NCBI GenBank assembly: GCA_039188505.1
Contig: JBCCZC010000005.1
Coordinates: forward strand, 1-46,664
Direction of reading: 5' to 3'
DNA length: 46,664 nt
Source: JBCCZC01 sp039188505
Lineage (GTDB): Bacteria > Pseudomonadota > Gammaproteobacteria > Xanthomonadales > SZUA-38
The translations under genes and the position numbers were made by a program. Positions 16,028 to 25,879 of this stretch are shown piece by piece. Every line of letters starts with the position of its first letter. The first letter of the stretch is position 1. The notes below the pieces were generated by a model, which saw nothing but the letters and a program-made list of their open reading frames with translations, did not search any database and had not been told where the DNA came from.

Positions 16028-19000
16028 TCAGGGGCCGCCGCCGTCCAGGACCGAGTCGTAGAGCTGCACTCCGGTCTGCCCGTCGAAAACCTCCAGCCGC
16101 AGGTCGCCGGCGCCGTCAGAGCCGCGCACGCTCCGTCCCTCAGTCCGGATCATCACCGGCTGGTCGCGATCGGTGCATACCGCGGCAAAACCGGACCAGA
16201 TCCCGCGTAGCTGGCCGCCGACCACCGCCCCGCTGCTGAACCAGCCGGGTCCACCGTCGGCCGCCCGGGCCGTGGCCGACACCAGGAACAGCTCGTCGCC
16301 GGGGGCGACGGGCGCGAGCGCGACCACGTGGAAACCATTGCGCAGCGTCACCTCCCGGACGATCTGTTCGTCGTCGGTGAGCCTGATCCGCTCGGAGAAG
16401 AGAATCCCTTCGGTGCCGTCCGGCAAGGGGCCCCGCACGGTCACGTCGAAATCCGCGTTGCCGGTCACGTTGTCATCGGTCGTCATCGATAGCGTCACGA
16501 CCGTGGCCTGGCCGTCGTCGCGATTCACGTCGAAAGCGGCGAAGCCCGGAACCCCCTCGACCGCGTAGCCGCCGAAGTTCAGCCCGCCCTGCAGGCGCCG
16601 ATCGCCCTCGGTGAAGAGCATTTCGAGCCCCCAGCTTCCCCCCTCCTCGAAGGACTCGGGATAGCGGAGGCGCACAGAACCCACCACGAACGCGGGACAC
16701 GCCAGCGCCGGGTCGGTCGCGATCGGCAAATCGACCGCCGGGGCGACGGCGCCCGCCCGCTGCACGACGACGGGTTCACCGGCTTCGGGCCGGGATCGTT
16801 CACCGCCGCCGAGCTGTCCGTCGGCATTCACACCCCAGCAGTTGAGGTCATCGCCCCAGCTACCGCAGGCGAAGTCGTAACCCGCAGCGAACAGCTCGGG
16901 CTGCGGGGGCGGTACGCACTCGATGGGCTGCGAGGTCAGCTCGAAAGCGTCCAGCGTCAGTTCCGCGTACTCGCAGCTGATGCCCTGGCCCGGCGTCTGG
17001 ATGAGTCCAGTCGCGCGCTCGAAGCGGCAGGAGCGCCCAAGGAGGTTGAGGCAGCGAGTCTGGCCGAACGGCGTGGACCAGCAGGAGTGGCGCCCACCGA
17101 CGGCATACAGGGACGACAGGCCGCCAGTCACCTGGGGTATCCGCGGACCGACGAAGTCGCCGCGGAGAAGACCCTGCGCGCTCTGTAGGAAGTAATCGCG
17201 GCCGGTGCACAGCAGCTGGCCGTCAGATCGAAAGCAGAACGAGAAGGGGCCGCCGGTCTCGATGCCCTGGCCGGGAAAACGGCGCGGACCCGCCGGCATT
17301 GCACCACCGGCATTGAGCGTCGCGGCTTCCTCGTCCGTCGCGGGTAGCTCGCCCCAGCACCAGACTTCCTGTTCGGCCCCCGAAACCTCGGCGCAGGCGT
17401 AGCGATCGCCAACGTGCAGATCGAAGACGACGTCCTCGAAGACGATCTCCACGGGCTCGAGCACCGGCTCCGAAGTGGGCTCACCGCCCAGCTGTCCGAC
17501 GTCATTGCGGCCCCAGCAGAAGACCGACTGGGACCCGAGCGGGACGGTCGCGCAGGTGAAGCCGTTGCCGGCCCGGACGATGGCGCGACCACCCACCGGA
17601 ACCATGGCCTCGACGGGCCCGAGGCGCTCTTCGGTCGTCCCGTCGCCGAGCGCACCGAAGCGGTTGTTTCCCCAGCAAACGATGTTGCGGAACGGCTGAG
17701 TCGTCGCGCAGGCGTGATCGTAGCCCGCCGATACGTCGAGCGCCGGCTCGTCGGCCGGCAAGGGCACGACGACTGCGCCCTCGCGCGCGTCCCGGTCGAG
17801 CTGCCCGAGCTGGCCGACCGCGTTGGCGCCCCAGCAGTGCAGCGCGCCGGTATCGAGAACACCGCAACCGAAGCGAAAGCCGAGGGACAGGGACCTGAGG
17901 CGACCCTCGAGGCCGAGGACACCGGTTCCGGTGAGTTCCGTCATGGCGCTGCCCTGGGCGAGGCGCCGGCCGTCGCCCACGCAGCGCAGGTTGCCGCCCT
18001 CGATGAAGCAGAAGGCGCCCGGATGGCCCACGAAGCCGTCGGCGGGACCTGCGGCGGCAAGCTCGAGGCGCGGCTCGGGGCCGCCCGGCACGCTGCCGTC
18101 GAGCCCCCAGCAATACACCTCGGTCGGCGTAGCGACACACGTGGTCGCGAAACCCGGCAGCAATTCGACGATCCCTTGCGGAGCTAGCGCCGCGACCACC
18201 GGCGTCGCGGACACGAGACCAGGCGTTTCCGCCGCAGGTACGCCGAGCTGGTCGGCGTAGTTGGAACCGAGGCACCGCACGACTCCTGCAGCGTCGAGCG
18301 CACACGTCACGATGTCGCCAGCCCCGATGGCGACCTGGTCCGGCTCGAGGCCGACGACAGCGACCGGCTCCCGCTGCGCCGCGTTGATCGCGCCGCTGCC
18401 GGCCTGGCCGTAGTCGTTGCGGCCCCAGCAGTAGGCGAGTCCGGAAGCGATGGCGCAGGTGTGATCGACCGTGCTGCTGAGCGCAGTCACACTCGCTAGA
18501 TCAACGGAGACCGGGCGTCGGGCCACGTTGTCGACTGCAGGAACCCCGAGCTGCCCGTCGCGGTTACTGCCCCAGCAGAACAGCTGCCCGTCCTGGGCGT
18601 CGATCAGCGCACAGGTGTGGTTCGCGCCGGCGACCAGCTGGATCGCAGGGCCCGGAAACACCGCGTCGACCGGCTCGGGAAATCGCCGATCGACCGTTCT
18701 GCCGTCACCGAGCTGACCGAGATCGTTCGCACCCCAGCACCACGGCGTTCCGGCGACGATGGCGCAGCTGTGCCGACCGCCTGCAGCCACGGCGGTGGCT
18801 GGTGGTAGGCTGTAGACGCTCTCGGCCAAACCCCGCGCCGGTGACGGGTCGCGCCCCGTCTGCCCGCGATCGTTGTTCCCCCAGCAGTGCGCGCGCCCGT
18901 CGGCGACCGCACAGCCGTGGCCACTGCCGAGGCTCCCCGCTGAAACGCCGTCGAGCGGCACGAGGATGCGCTCGCTGGCGACGGCCGAGAGCGCGGAAAG

Positions 19001-19030
19001 GGCCAGGGCCCCGAAGATCCATCTTCTCAT
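16028..19030 (-). CDS. Large secreted RCC1-repeat beta-propeller protein
   Basis: ATG at 19030, after a GGGGAG ribosome site, gives 1000 aa with signal peptide MRRWIFGALALSALSAVAS. An alternative upstream reading adds residues without a signal. About ten CWG-N-x3-GQLG units (HCWGNNDRGQTG, FCWGSNRDGQLG, HCWGANAVGQLG, NCWGVNADGQLG) plus degenerate ones cover residues 30-790 and indicate one or two RCC1/BLIP-II-type seven-bladed propellers. Many cysteines, two or more per blade, suggest disulfides outside the cytoplasm. Residues ~800-1000 are a beta-rich domain of unknown type with no sorting signal recognised. The likely role is protein or polysaccharide binding at the surface. It is divergent from ppa. 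Confidence 0.88.
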   Translation of the reverse strand: MRRWIFGALALSALSAVASERILVPLDGVSAGSLGSGHGCAVADGRAHCWGNNDRGQTGRDPSPARGLAESVYSLPPATAVAAGGRHSCAIVAGTPWCWGANDLGQLGDGRTVDRRFPEPVDAVFPGPAIQLVAGANHTCALIDAQDGQLFCWGSNRDGQLGVPAVDNVARRPVSVDLASVTALSSTVDHTCAIASGLAYCWGRNDYGQAGSGAINAAQREPVAVVGLEPDQVAIGAGDIVTCALDAAGVVRCLGSNYADQLGVPAAETPGLVSATPVVAALAPQGIVELLPGFATTCVATPTEVYCWGLDGSVPGGPEPRLELAAAGPADGFVGHPGAFCFIEGGNLRCVGDGRRLAQGSAMTELTGTGVLGLEGRLRSLSLGFRFGCGVLDTGALHCWGANAVGQLGQLDRDAREGAVVVPLPADEPALDVSAGYDHACATTQPFRNIVCWGNNRFGALGDGTTEERLGPVEAMVPVGGRAIVRAGNGFTCATVPLGSQSVFCWGRNDVGQLGGEPTSEPVLEPVEIVFEDVVFDLHVGDRYACAEVSGAEQEVWCWGELPATDEEAATLNAGGAMPAGPRRFPGQGIETGGPFSFCFRSDGQLLCTGRDYFLQSAQGLLRGDFVGPRIPQVTGGLSSLYAVGGRHSCWSTPFGQTRCLNLLGRSCRFERATGLIQTPGQGISCEYAELTLDAFELTSQPIECVPPPQPELFAAGYDFACGSWGDDLNCWGVNADGQLGGGERSRPEAGEPVVVQRAGAVAPAVDLPIATDPALACPAFVVGSVRLRYPESFEEGGSWGLEMLFTEGDRRLQGGLNFGGYAVEGVPGFAAFDVNRDDGQATVVTLSMTTDDNVTGNADFDVTVRGPLPDGTEGILFSERIRLTDDEQIVREVTLRNGFHVVALAPVAPGDELFLVSATARAADGGPGWFSSGAVVGGQLRGIWSGFAAVCTDRDQPVMIRTEGRSVRGSDGAGDLRLEVFDGQTGVQLYDSVLDGGGP

Positions 19031-19157
19031 TGCATAGCTCCCCACAGCCCGGAATGGGCGCTGCGGCCGCGATTCTCTCCAACGACTCGCCTCATGCCAA
19101 TACAATTGCGTGCGCAATCGCGTACGACATTCGTCGCGTTCCGGCCCCGACCAGACG

Positions 19158-19184
19158 TTGACTGCACGTACGGCGTGCTAATCT
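19158..19184 (+). promoter_or_regulatory. Candidate extended -10 promoter of ppa
   Basis: TTGACT (19158-19163) and TAATCT (19179-19184) are separated by 15 bp. A TGC directly before the -10 gives an extended -10 element that can compensate for the short spacer. Transcription would begin about 20 nt before the ppa ATG. The S9 peptidase gene has the same architecture upstream (TTGATC, 15 bp, TGC-TACTCT). Confidence 0.4.
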
Positions 19185-19212
19185 GCGGCCGTTTCCTACT
19201 CGGTAGCCTCTG

Positions 19213-19824
19213 ATGACCACGCCCTTCAACCGCTGGCGCCCCCATCCCTGGCACGGCATCGACGTCGGCCCGAGCCCGCCGTCCATCGTCCACGCCTTCA
19301 TCGAGATCACGCCCTTCGACCTGATCAAGTACGAGGTCGACAAGGTCACCGGCTACCTGGTCGTCGACCGACCGCACCGGACGTCATCCCTGCCGCCGAC
19401 GCTCTATGGCTTCGTGCCGCAGACTTACTGCGGCAAGCGGGTGGGCAAGCTGATGCCCGAATCCAAGGGCGGCGACGGGGACCCACTCGACATCTGCGTG
19501 ATCAGCGAGCGTCCCATCGCCCGCGAGGCGGTGCTGCTGCGCGCGCGCGTGCTCGGGGGCCTGCCCATGCTCGATGACGGCGAGGCGGACGACAAGATCA
19601 TCGCGGTGCTCCACAACGACTCGGTCTGGAGCGAGGTGCGCGACGTGAGTGAGATGCCCGAGCAGTTCGTCCAGCGGCTCATCCACTACTTCAGCACCTA
19701 CAAGCAGATGCCGGGCGAACCCAACCCCGCAAGCGTCGGCAAGCCCTACGGTCCAGACCACGCACACGCCGTGATCGAAGCTGCGGTCGCCGACTACCAC
19801 GAGGAGTACAGCCTCCTCGGCTAG
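19213..19824 (+). CDS. ppa: Inorganic pyrophosphatase, family I
   Basis: The product is 203 aa, usual for soluble family I enzymes. It hydrolyses pyrophosphate to two phosphates in the cytoplasm and pulls biosynthetic reactions forward. The metal-binding signature GDGDPLDICVISE is present. FIEITPFDLIKYEVDK gives the substrate-binding Glu and Lys, and LYGFVPQTYCG the conserved Tyr region. The C-terminal HYFSTYKQMPGE and EEAYHDY-like tail also fit. The sequence is closer to the eukaryote/gamma-type small PPase than to the membrane-bound form. The ATG lacks a strong ribosome site. It is flanked by divergent (RCC1) and convergent (propeller cyclase) genes, so it is probably monocistronic. Confidence 0.93.
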   Translation: MTTPFNRWRPHPWHGIDVGPSPPSIVHAFIEITPFDLIKYEVDKVTGYLVVDRPHRTSSLPPTLYGFVPQTYCGKRVGKLMPESKGGDGDPLDICVISERPIAREAVLLRARVLGGLPMLDDGEADDKIIAVLHNDSVWSEVRDVSEMPEQFVQRLIHYFSTYKQMPGEPNPASVGKPYGPDHAHAVIEAAVADYHEEYSLLG

Positions 19825-19839
19825 CCCGAGCGGAATTGC

Positions 19840-22779
19840 TCAGGAAGTCTCGAGATCAGCGAGGTCGAGGATCTCGACCCGGTCGCGACCCTTGTGCTTT
19901 GCGGCGTAAAGAGCCGCATCCGCCGCACGCAGCAGGTCGGGCGGCTCCATGCCGTCGTCGGGCACGGCGTGGGCGATGCCGATGCTGACCGTGACCACGC
20001 TTGCAACGCTGCTTTCCGGATGATCGAGGCTCAGGCGCCGGACGGCGCGGCGTACGCTTTCGGCCCGTTCGCGGGCAGCGGCCGGCTCCACGCCGGGCAG
20101 GAGCAGGCAGAACTCCTCGCCACCGTAGCGCGCAGCGATGTCGCCCGCGCGCCGCGCATACGAGCTCAGCACCAACCCGATCTCCTGCAGGCACACATCC
20201 CCCGACGCGTGACCCTTGGCGTCGTTGAACGCCTTGAAATGGTCCACATCGATGAAGGCCAGCGACAGCGGCCGCTGCTGGCGCCGGGAGCGCCGCCACT
20301 CCTCCGTGAGCTCGCGGTCGAAGCGCCGGCGATTGGCGAGCTTGGTCAACGAATCGGTCGTCGATTGGCGCTCGAGCTTGACGTTGATCTCGCGCAGCGC
20401 AAGCGTCTTCTCCTCGACGAGGCGGCCGAGGACGACTTCGCGCTGATGGGCGAGGCGTAGCCGGTGGCGGACCGCAAGCCCCAGCAGGAGCAGCAGACCG
20501 AGCGCAGCGGCGAGCCGGGCGCCGGTCGTCTCGTGCCACGCCGGCAGGATGCGGATCGGCAGGCTGACCGTCTCACTCCACTCATCGAAGCCCCGCGAGC
20601 TCTGGAGCTCGAGCGCGGTCTCGCCATGGCGAAGATTGGTGTAGCTGATCGCGCGCGCGTCACCGAGCTCCACCCAGCGGTCATCGCGACCGGCCAGCCG
20701 CGCCCGCAATCGAAGGTGATCGACCGCGATCATGGTGGGCGCCGTGACCTCGATGGTAGTGCGTCGGCTTCCGGCCTCGATCCGGAGCCCGTCGCCCAGC
20801 GTCACCGGCTGGTCGTCGACGGTCGCGGCGAGGAATCGTGGTTTGGGAGGTGGCGGCAGCACCCGGGTCGCAGCGGATTCCTGAACGAACGCCACGCCGC
20901 TCGTCGTCGCGAAGACCAGGCGACCGTCCGGAAGCCTGAGACCCGCTGATCCGAAGCCGCCGATGCCGTTCGGCGTCAGGAGACCATCCGAGGGCTGGAA
21001 CTGGTAGGCAACGATTCGTTCAGCGGCCCCGTCCAGGGCGGCTCGCAGGCTGGCGAGATCGACGCGTGCGATGCCCAGGTTACTGGACAGCCAGAGATGA
21101 CCCTGCCCATCATCGATGACCGACCAGATGCTGTTGTCCGGTAGGCCAAGAGACTCGTCGATTTTCCGGAAGCCGCTGCCGTCGAAATGCAGCAGGCCTG
21201 CCGATAGCGTGCCCATCCACAGGGCGCCCCCTGGGCCGTCCCGCGCGAGCGCCACGATCGCCGGGTCCGTGAGCTGCAGCCGATCCGCAAGGGATGTGAT
21301 CGTCCCATCCGCCGCGACCAGCGCCGGACCCAGCCGCGTCCCGACGGCCAGCGCCTCACCATCCAGCGGGAGGATCGAGAAGATGCTCGGCGACGGCAGG
21401 CCCTCTGCCGCACCGAAGCGCCGCCAGCCGCCGCCCTCCCGGCGGAAGAGGCCGTCCCGGGTGGCAACCCAGACGGCACCCACAGCCGTCCGCACGACGG
21501 CGGAAATCCAGCTGCTCTCGAAGCCGGGCTCCGCGACGGGCGATTCACCGGGTCGCCAGCGATACAGGCCCGGGCGGAGGCCTAGCCAGAAGACGCCCTC
21601 ACCGTCGGCTGCGATCACGCTGAGCTCGCCCGGCGCAGCGGCGGGCGCAAAAGGCTCAGCCGGCGCGAACGCTTGCCCGTCGTAGCGATTGAGCCCGCCG
21701 TTCGAGGTGATGGCCCAGAGCGTCCCCGCGTGCCACTCCATCCCGATCACATTCGACCCATCGAGCCCGTGACGGGCGTCGCGCTGGAGCACGGGGGCGT
21801 CCGTCAGCCGCACGAGGTCGCTGGTGGTGCCGATCCAGACGACGCCTTCTCGATCGACCAGTAGGGACTGGATATTGTTCGTGGCGAGCCCCGAACGCTG
21901 GTCGATCCACTGCACCTCGCCGTCGGCCCAGCGACCGGCACCGCGGTTGTAGGTCCCGAACCAGAGCACGCCGTTTCCGACCGGCGCTACCTCGCTGACG
22001 GCCGCGTCGGGCCCGAGTTCGAGGCGGACATCGAAGCCGTCGGCACCCAACGTGCCGATCCGCCCGGCGGTCGTACCCGCCCACAGCGTGCCGTCCGGCG
22101 CGTTCGCCATGGCCTCGACGCGTTCGTTCGGTTCCAGCGCGGCGCGCACGAACCCGTCGACCGTCCGGCGGACCAGCCCGCCCTCCTCGCCGACCCACAG
22201 GGTGCCCGTTGCATCGAATCCCAGCCGGTAGATGATCGGCCCGGCGCGCTCACCGTCGCCGCCCGGGAAACCGCCGTCATGATCAAAGCAGCTCAGCGTC
22301 TCCGCCGCCCGGCACAGGCCGGCGAAGGAGCCGTACCAGATGGCGCCGTCCGCCCCCTGGGCCACCGCTCGAAGCTCCGGGTGCGGCAGCGCATCGGCGA
22401 TCGGATCGCGCCGAACGATCCCCTCCCGGAGCGTGTAGACATCCCCGCTGGCGGTCGTGACCCGCAGCTGGCCTGGCGCCTCCTCGAGTATGCCGCTGAT
22501 GTTGTGGCTCGCGACCGCCGGATTCACGTGTCGATTGAAGGCCGTGAGCCGCTGGCCGTCGTAGCGCAGCAGGCCGCCGTAGGTACCGATCCAGAGCAGG
22601 CCGCTCGCGTCCTGGTGCAATGCGGTGATGAGCCTCGAGGGCAGGCCCGCGGAGATCCCGTAGGACTGCAGCGTGAAGGCCGAAAGGGGCGTCCGACCTA
22701 CGTTCTTGGCACACGTGGGAGCCGGCCACTGCAGCAGCAGGGCCAGCAGAATGACGATCCCGTGCTGCCGGAACTCCAT
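19840..22779 (-). CDS. Periplasmic two-component-type propeller sensor with GGDEF domain
   Basis: ATG at 22779 gives 979 aa starting with signal peptide MEFRQHGIVILLALLLQWPA. About eleven propeller repeats (LLWIGTYGGLLRYDG, TLWVGEEGGLVRR, VVWIGTTSDLVRL, ALWMGTLSAGLLHFDG) form two beta-propellers in the periplasm. A Y_Y_Y-like domain follows (LRARLAGRDDRWVELGD). One transmembrane helix (LAAALGLLLLLGLAV) leads into a coiled coil and a GGDEF domain with TDSLTKLANRRRFD, FIDVDHFKAFNDAKGH and RYGGEEFCLLLPG. An RxxD inhibitory site (RAGD) sits five residues before GGEEF, so product feedback is expected. It is a c-di-GMP-producing sensor for an unknown external, possibly polysaccharide-related, signal. 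It is divergent from cheY. Confidence 0.92.
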   Translation of the reverse strand: MEFRQHGIVILLALLLQWPAPTCAKNVGRTPLSAFTLQSYGISAGLPSRLITALHQDASGLLWIGTYGGLLRYDGQRLTAFNRHVNPAVASHNISGILEEAPGQLRVTTASGDVYTLREGIVRRDPIADALPHPELRAVAQGADGAIWYGSFAGLCRAAETLSCFDHDGGFPGGDGERAGPIIYRLGFDATGTLWVGEEGGLVRRTVDGFVRAALEPNERVEAMANAPDGTLWAGTTAGRIGTLGADGFDVRLELGPDAAVSEVAPVGNGVLWFGTYNRGAGRWADGEVQWIDQRSGLATNNIQSLLVDREGVVWIGTTSDLVRLTDAPVLQRDARHGLDGSNVIGMEWHAGTLWAITSNGGLNRYDGQAFAPAEPFAPAAAPGELSVIAADGEGVFWLGLRPGLYRWRPGESPVAEPGFESSWISAVVRTAVGAVWVATRDGLFRREGGGWRRFGAAEGLPSPSIFSILPLDGEALAVGTRLGPALVAADGTITSLADRLQLTDPAIVALARDGPGGALWMGTLSAGLLHFDGSGFRKIDESLGLPDNSIWSVIDDGQGHLWLSSNLGIARVDLASLRAALDGAAERIVAYQFQPSDGLLTPNGIGGFGSAGLRLPDGRLVFATTSGVAFVQESAATRVLPPPPKPRFLAATVDDQPVTLGDGLRIEAGSRRTTIEVTAPTMIAVDHLRLRARLAGRDDRWVELGDARAISYTNLRHGETALELQSSRGFDEWSETVSLPIRILPAWHETTGARLAAALGLLLLLGLAVRHRLRLAHQREVVLGRLVEEKTLALREINVKLERQSTTDSLTKLANRRRFDRELTEEWRRSRRQQRPLSLAFIDVDHFKAFNDAKGHASGDVCLQEIGLVLSSYARRAGDIAARYGGEEFCLLLPGVEPAAARERAESVRRAVRRLSLDHPESSVASVVTVSIGIAHAVPDDGMEPPDLLRAADAALYAAKHKGRDRVEILDLADLETS

Positions 22780-22970
22780 GCGGCCACAGCCTAGCGTCGC
22801 CGGGGCGCGGCAGGCGTGATGACCGACCGCCCCGGTTGAATTGACGCACTTATTCACAATTCGAGGCTGTCACCAGCGCCATAACCCTAGCGATACTGCG
22901 GCTTGTCGCTTGTGGGTGATACGATGACGCCAGTCATTTGCCCACTCATTGCAAGCAGGTTTCCTTGATC

Positions 22971-23333
22971 ATGCCGAGCATTCTTGCCGTTGACGATTCC
23001 GCATCTCTACGGGAAATGGTTCGATTCACCCTCAGTGAAGCCGGGTTCGATGTCCTCGAAGCCGAGGACGGCGTCCAGGCGCTCGAAGTGGCGCGCAAGA
23101 CGTTGGTCGACGCCGTCATCGCCGACGTCCATATGCCGAACATGGACGGCATCGAACTGATCAAACATCTCCGAGCCCTGTCGGGCTACAAGTTCGTTCC
23201 GATCCTGATGCTCACCACCGACGCGGACAGCAACCTCAAGAAGGAGGCCGCGGCTTCCGGCGCCACGGGTTGGCTCGTCAAGCCGTTCAGCCCGGACCGG
23301 CTCCTGGCGACGGTGCAGCGCGTCCTCGAGTAG
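22971..23333 (+). CDS. cheY: CheY-like single-domain response regulator
   Basis: ATG at 22971 gives 120 aa, exactly one receiver domain. The acidic pocket is DD at residues 8-9, the phosphorylated Asp is D52 (VIADVHMPNMDG), Thr is in LMLTTDA, and the Lys is in WLVKPF. It should take phosphate from CheA and act on the flagellar motor or another output. Upstream in-frame codons would add a tail without family support. First gene of the chemotaxis operon, 15 bp before cheA. Its upstream 190-bp gap is shared with the divergent propeller cyclase. I see no clear sigma-28 or sigma-54 promoter there. Confidence 0.93.
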   Translation: MPSILAVDDSASLREMVRFTLSEAGFDVLEAEDGVQALEVARKTLVDAVIADVHMPNMDGIELIKHLRALSGYKFVPILMLTTDADSNLKKEAAASGATGWLVKPFSPDRLLATVQRVLE

Positions 23334-23348
23334 CGTCCCGGCCACGTC

Positions 23349-25313
23349 GTGTCCTTCGACCTCGCCCGCTTCCACGCCGCCTTCTTCGCCGAGAGCGCAG
23401 AGCAGCTCGACGCGATGGAAGCGGAACTCGTGCGGTGGAATCCGGACGAACCGTCGCGGGAAGCGATCAACACGATCTTCAGAGCGGCGCATTCGGTCAA
23501 GGGTGGGTCGGCGACCTTCGGCTTTGCCGATGTGGCCGGCCTCACGCACCTCCTCGAAACGCTGCTCCATGAGGTCCGGAGCGATCGCCGAGCCCTCGCC
23601 GGCACGTTGGTTGATCTGTTGCTCCAGTCCGTCGACTGCCTGCGGGACCTGCTCTCTGGACACCAGCAGGGGGGCGATCCGGACCTGGCTCGCCTCGCGC
23701 ACCTGACCGGGGAGCTCGAGAAACTCGCCGGCACCGGACCGGAACCGGCTGCGGTGGCGGCGGAAACCCCGGCCGCGATCCGCCAGCGACGCTGGCGCAT
23801 CGCCTTCCGGCCGAGCCTCGCCATGATGCAGCGCGGCAACGATCCCTTCCGCTTCCTGCGGGAACTCTGCGAACTGGGGACCGCGTCGGTCGAAACGCAC
23901 CTGGGCCGGCTGCCCGAGCTTGCCGATCTCGATCCGGAATCGTGCTTCCTCGACTGGACGGTCAACCTGGCGACCGAAGCCGGTGAGGCCGAGATCCGCG
24001 AGATTTTCGAATGGGTCGAGCAGGATTGCGAACTGGAGATCGAAGACGCCGACGCGCAGGCCAGAAAACCGGCCGTGGCAGCGGCCATCGAACAGGATCC
24101 GGCTGGGCTCGCGACGTCGTCGATTCGCGTCGACGTCGACAAGATCGATCAGCTGATCAATCGGGTCGGCGAGCTCGTCGTGACGGAGTCGCGGCTGCGC
24201 CAGCTGCTGGCGGAAGCCGAGGAAAGCGAGTTCAGCCCGCGCCGGCAGGCGCTCGAGGCGTTGTCGACCAACATCCGCGACCTCCAGGAAAGTGCATTGC
24301 AGATGCGGATGATCCCGCTCAGCTTCGCCTTCCACCGATTGCCGAGGCTCATTCGTGACCTCGCGGCGGAACTGGGCAAGGAGGTGACGCTGGAGATCAG
24401 TGGCGAACAGACCGAGCTCGACAAGGGCCTGCTGGAGACGATCACGGATCCGCTGATCCACCTCGTGCGAAACGCCGTCGATCACGGCATCGAGTCGCCG
24501 GAACGGCGCCTCGCGGCGGGTAAGCCGGCGCGGGCGCGGGTCAGCGTAAGCTCCTACTACCGTGGTGGCGTTGTCGTCATCGAGGTTCGCGACGATGGCC
24601 GCGGGCTCGACCCGGTCCGACTGCTCGAGCGGGCCCGCGAGACCGGTGAAGTAGGCCCCGAAGATTCGCTCCCGGAAGCGGACGCCCTGAACCTGATCTT
24701 CAGCCCCGGATTCTCGACGGCCGAGGCCGTGACCGACATCTCGGGACGTGGCGTCGGCCTCGACGTCGTGCGCCGGAACATCCAGCGGCTCGGCGGCCGC
24801 GTCGCCATCGATTCCGAGGTCGGGACGGGGACCTGCTTCTCCATCGAGGTCCCGATGACACTGTCGATCATCGACGGCCAGCTCGTGCGCATCGGTGACG
24901 GCCTGTTCGTGATTCCCGTCCTCTCGATCATCGAGAGTGTCCAGCCGGACCCGGCGAACGTCGAGACCGTCGCGGGTGGGCGGACCCTCTATCGGTTCCG
25001 CGGCGGGGTCGTTCCGCTCCTCGACCTGCGGGAGACCTGGGACCTGGGCACAGCGCGGGAACTCGAGGAATCGATGATCGTGATCGTCGAGCGGGGCCGG
25101 CAATACTTCGGCCTGTGCATCGACGAGCTGCTCGACCACCAGAGTGTCGTCATCAAGAGCCTGGAAGAGAACTTCCGGCGGGTGTCCGGACTGGCGGGGG
25201 CGACGGTCCTGGGCGACGGGTCCGTGGCGCTGGTGCTGGACGTCGGCAGCCTCGGCGGCATGCTGGGGGACCGGCGACAGCGGCAGCGACAACCGGCGGC
25301 CGCCGCCGACTGA
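23349..25313 (+). CDS. cheA: Chemotaxis histidine kinase CheA
   Basis: The product is 654 aa from a GTG start. Residues 1-105 form the Hpt (P1) domain with phosphorylated H48 (RAAHSVKGGSATFGF). Residues ~145-235 resemble a P2 response-regulator docking domain (WRIAFRPSLAMM, RFLRELCELG). P3 dimerisation begins near SIRVDVDKIDQLINRVGEL. The P4 ATPase has its N box in HLVRNAVDHGIESPERR, DDGRGLD (G1) and GRGVGLDVVRRNI (G2). P5, a CheW-like domain, fills the last ~140 residues. All core elements are intact. It phosphorylates CheY and CheB under receptor control at the polar array. It lies 15 bp after cheY and 20 bp before cheW. Confidence 0.95.
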   Translation: MSFDLARFHAAFFAESAEQLDAMEAELVRWNPDEPSREAINTIFRAAHSVKGGSATFGFADVAGLTHLLETLLHEVRSDRRALAGTLVDLLLQSVDCLRDLLSGHQQGGDPDLARLAHLTGELEKLAGTGPEPAAVAAETPAAIRQRRWRIAFRPSLAMMQRGNDPFRFLRELCELGTASVETHLGRLPELADLDPESCFLDWTVNLATEAGEAEIREIFEWVEQDCELEIEDADAQARKPAVAAAIEQDPAGLATSSIRVDVDKIDQLINRVGELVVTESRLRQLLAEAEESEFSPRRQALEALSTNIRDLQESALQMRMIPLSFAFHRLPRLIRDLAAELGKEVTLEISGEQTELDKGLLETITDPLIHLVRNAVDHGIESPERRLAAGKPARARVSVSSYYRGGVVVIEVRDDGRGLDPVRLLERARETGEVGPEDSLPEADALNLIFSPGFSTAEAVTDISGRGVGLDVVRRNIQRLGGRVAIDSEVGTGTCFSIEVPMTLSIIDGQLVRIGDGLFVIPVLSIIESVQPDPANVETVAGGRTLYRFRGGVVPLLDLRETWDLGTARELEESMIVIVERGRQYFGLCIDELLDHQSVVIKSLEENFRRVSGLAGATVLGDGSVALVLDVGSLGGMLGDRRQRQRQPAAAAD

Positions 25314-25333
25314 CCGAACAGGAAACGCAAGCC

Positions 25334-25879
25334 ATGGCAGAACTCGCGAGCTACGAGCAGATCGACGACAGGGACGACGACCGCCCGTTGCAGCAGTTCC
25401 TGAGCTTCGAACTCGGCAAGGAGTCCTACGCCGTCGAGATCCTCAGCGTCGAGGAGATCAAGAGCGACGAGACGCTGACCCGGCTGCCGCGGACACCGCC
25501 GTGGGTGAAGGGCGTCCTCAACCTCCGGGGCACGATCGTTCCGGTGATCGACCTGCGGGAGCGCTTCGACATCGAGGCGCCGGCCGCCGTGCGTGCCGAG
25601 GTCATCATCATTCTCATCGTGAAGGCCGGCGACCAGCAGCGCCGCGTCGGCGCCATCGTCGACGACGTGACGGACGTCCTCCCGCTCGGCGAGGACGAGA
25701 TCGAGGCCGCGCCCGACCTGGGATCCGCGATCAGCACCGAGTTCATCCGCGGCATCGCCACCCTCGAGGACAGCGTCGTGCTGCTGCTGGACGTCGACCG
25801 GCTGTTCAGCCCGGACGAGCTGTCAAAGATGGCGGACGTCGAATCGAATGCGGACGAGGACGATGGCGAAGAAAACTGA
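25334..25879 (+). CDS. cheW: Chemotaxis coupling protein CheW
   Basis: ATG at 25334, after a CAGGAAA ribosome site, gives 181 aa. The single CheW domain is shown by FLSFELGKESYAVEILSVEE, LPRTPPWVKGVLNLRGTIVP, VIDLRERFDI and VGAIVDDVTDVLPL. It links receptors to CheA in the array. A short acidic tail (ESNADEDDGEEN) follows the domain. The end of the gene overlaps the start of the STAS gene by 17 bp, which implies co-translation. Confidence 0.94.
   Translation: MAELASYEQIDDRDDDRPLQQFLSFELGKESYAVEILSVEEIKSDETLTRLPRTPPWVKGVLNLRGTIVPVIDLRERFDIEAPAAVRAEVIIILIVKAGDQQRRVGAIVDDVTDVLPLGEDEIEAAPDLGSAISTEFIRGIATLEDSVVLLLDVDRLFSPDELSKMADVESNADEDDGEEN

Noticed and set aside
22780..22970. Sigma-28 or sigma-54 promoter for the chemotaxis operon
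   Set aside because: The divergent gap has no good match to the consensus spacing of either factor.
23007..25292. 761-codon minus-strand frame opposite cheA
   Set aside because: It mirrors third-position GC bias of cheA; cheA itself shows every expected domain.
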